Shown here in pieces: positions 63,061 to 64,000 of a stretch of DNA of 64,000 nucleotides; the first letter of the stretch is position 1, and the number at the start of each line of letters is the position of its first letter. The stretch spans positions 124,001-188,000 of the forward strand of contig CAZTHK010000001.1 of assembly GCA_964613215.1 (NCBI GenBank), in the 5' to 3' direction. The position numbers and the translations under genes were made by a program. This stretch comes from CAZTHK01 sp964613215 (GTDB taxonomy: Bacteria; Krumholzibacteriota; Krumholzibacteriia; Krumholzibacteriales; CAZTHK01). The notes under the pieces are model-generated. The model did not search any database. It saw only the letters and a program-made list of their open reading frames with translations, and had not been told where the DNA came from.

Positions 63061-64000
63061 TCAGAAGGAGTAGCTGACCGATACCCGGTTCTTTCTTCCG
63101 AAGGAATCTTCCGGATCGAAGGTAAAGGCCAGGGATATTTCAGCTGAGCGGTAGAGGGTGGAGATTCCGGCATGGAGTATGGTTCTCTGCGATTCGGCCA
63201 GCCTGAGGTCGGCACCTCCCAGAAGATGGAACAGGTCCGGAAATACTGCCGCTGTTACTCCGGTAAGGATGCGGTTAATCTCGCCCCGTTTCCAGACCGC
63301 ATCGCATTCTACCGAGAAGATCTCCCGGTAGAAACCGTGGTAGGAGAGGGAGATGATCCAGGATGGATCTATCTCCTGCTCACTATCTGGATATGACACT
63401 GTGCTGAAGAAGTTTCTTCCCACCAGGGCAAACCAGAGCTTTTCTCTCAGTTGTGCTGTCCACCCCAGATCAGCTGCCATTCCGGAAGCATCAGCATCGC
63501 TGAGACCGGTGGTGCTGCGCATGTATCTGAAACTGAATCCCAGGCTGTTGTAATGATTGGGGGTGAAAGCCGCTGAAAGTCCAAAGGTATTCTCACTCCA
63601 TCTGGAGCCACCGGCCAGCTCCAGCCCCAGCTGAGTTGCGGTAAATCCAAATCCGTATCTGTTCAAATGATAGGAATGGCTGCCGGCATTCTCCCTCTTC
63701 ATCAGCCCGGTAGCCGCAGAGATGACGGTATAGCGGTTATCCAGACCGGGTACCGGTTTGGTGCTGGCCAGGGTTACGCTGGGGGAAGACATGAATGTAA
63801 GATTGGCGGGATTCCAGTAGGTGCTCCGGTCATCCCTTATCAGCAGTGCGGCCGCACCTCCCACACCTTCTCCCCTGGCATCCCAGCCCATGGGAAGAAA
63901 GGTGCCGCCCCGGGAATAGTTTTCTCCCCTTGCCTGGAGGGGGAAGACCAGGCTAAGAACAACTGCAAAAACCAGTGTCAAATATCCGGCAAATCTTCTC
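63061..64000 (-). CDS. PorV/UPF0164-like outer-membrane barrel protein (5' end outside window)
   Basis: Frame open to the window edge; the sequence begins inside a signal peptide (LTLVFAVVLSLVFPLQARGE). The mature protein starts with FLPMGWDARGEGVGGAAAL and DRSTYWNPANL, the well-known start of PorV/UPF0164-type barrels (ARAxGMGGAxxA...AxxWNPAGL). Alternating polar/aromatic strands continue to the terminal Phe (SVSYSF), the usual end of an outer-membrane barrel. PorV-type proteins assist type IX export and surface attachment in FCB bacteria, fitting the sorting domains on the three peptidases here. The link to a full type IX system is inferred; its motor genes are not in the window. Confidence 0.85.
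   Translation of the reverse strand, partial: RRFAGYLTLVFAVVLSLVFPLQARGENYSRGGTFLPMGWDARGEGVGGAAALLIRDDRSTYWNPANLTFMSSPSVTLASTKPVPGLDNRYTVISAATGLMKRENAGSHSYHLNRYGFGFTATQLGLELAGGSRWSENTFGLSAAFTPNHYNSLGFSFRYMRSTTGLSDADASGMAADLGWTAQLREKLWFALVGRNFFSTVSYPDSEQEIDPSWIISLSYHGFYREIFSVECDAVWKRGEINRILTGVTAAVFPDLFHLLGGADLRLAESQRTILHAGISTLYRSAEISLAFTFDPEDSFGRKNRVSVSYSF

Noticed and set aside
1..64000. CRISPR array, insertion sequence, prophage or rRNA operon
   Set aside because: No regularly spaced repeats, transposase or integrase motifs, phage genes or rRNA sequences were seen on either strand.

Overview
The window looks like a chromosomal segment of an uncultured bacterium of the FCB superphylum (the wider Bacteroidetes/Chlorobi/Fibrobacteres group, plausibly one of its candidate phyla). 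Three large secreted peptidases (C25 gingipain-like at the left edge, M28 at 48.9 kb, M1 at 54.5-56.5 kb) end in the NYPNPF-type FlgD-like/Por-like C-terminal domain typical of that group, and a PorV/UPF0164-like outer-membrane barrel lies at the right edge. Standard TAG, TGA and TAA stops are all used. No rRNA, insertion sequence, integrase, phage gene or CRISPR array was seen. There is one tRNA (Asp).

Layout. 1-6.5 kb (+): C25 peptidase, then a cell-wall turnover group (short AnmK-like protein, SpoIID/LytB lipoprotein, NagZ-like GH3). 6.5-16 kb: tRNA-Asp with promoter and terminator, an RRM RNA-binding protein with a long leader, a secreted C69 dipeptidase, an MFS remnant, an S9 peptidase fused to a thioredoxin-like domain, a thioredoxin-like lipoprotein, a PPi-type phosphofructokinase and a 23S rRNA uracil methyltransferase. 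17-24 kb: sugar aminotransferase plus glycosyltransferase, a rhomboid-TPR protein, and endonuclease V overlapping a beta-CASP metallo-beta-lactamase. 24.2-45.9 kb: a 21-kb single-direction (+) array with a stress and repair flavour: GNAT, Ni superoxide dismutase, six-BON-domain protein, nicotinamidase, PolX, LigA, arginase family, DUF2267, HdeD-like, TrkA-C membrane protein, PfpI, CopB-type ATPase, DUF72, UPF0182, Ca-type ATPase and an HtrA remnant. 46-56.5 kb: TldD/TldE, M28 peptidase, class V aminotransferase, serine beta-lactamase-like hydrolase, M1 aminopeptidase. 56.8-63 kb: surface polysaccharide genes (two GT39-like membrane glycosyltransferases, Wzz, O-antigen ligase/polymerase).

Main points. 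Broken genes are unusually common: MFS, lipoprotein, CPBP, Cu/Zn-SOD and HtrA remnants, an amber-interrupted arginase, and a shortened AnmK. They cluster in or beside the stress array. An intact secreted-looking Ni-SOD sits 8 kb from a Cu/Zn-SOD fragment. A promoter-led, non-coding, strongly foldable region at about 26.2-26.5 kb is a candidate new RNA. A beta-propeller is inserted into the M28 peptidase fold, and an S9 peptidase carries a CxxS thioredoxin-like tail. All functional calls come from reading motifs; no database search was possible.
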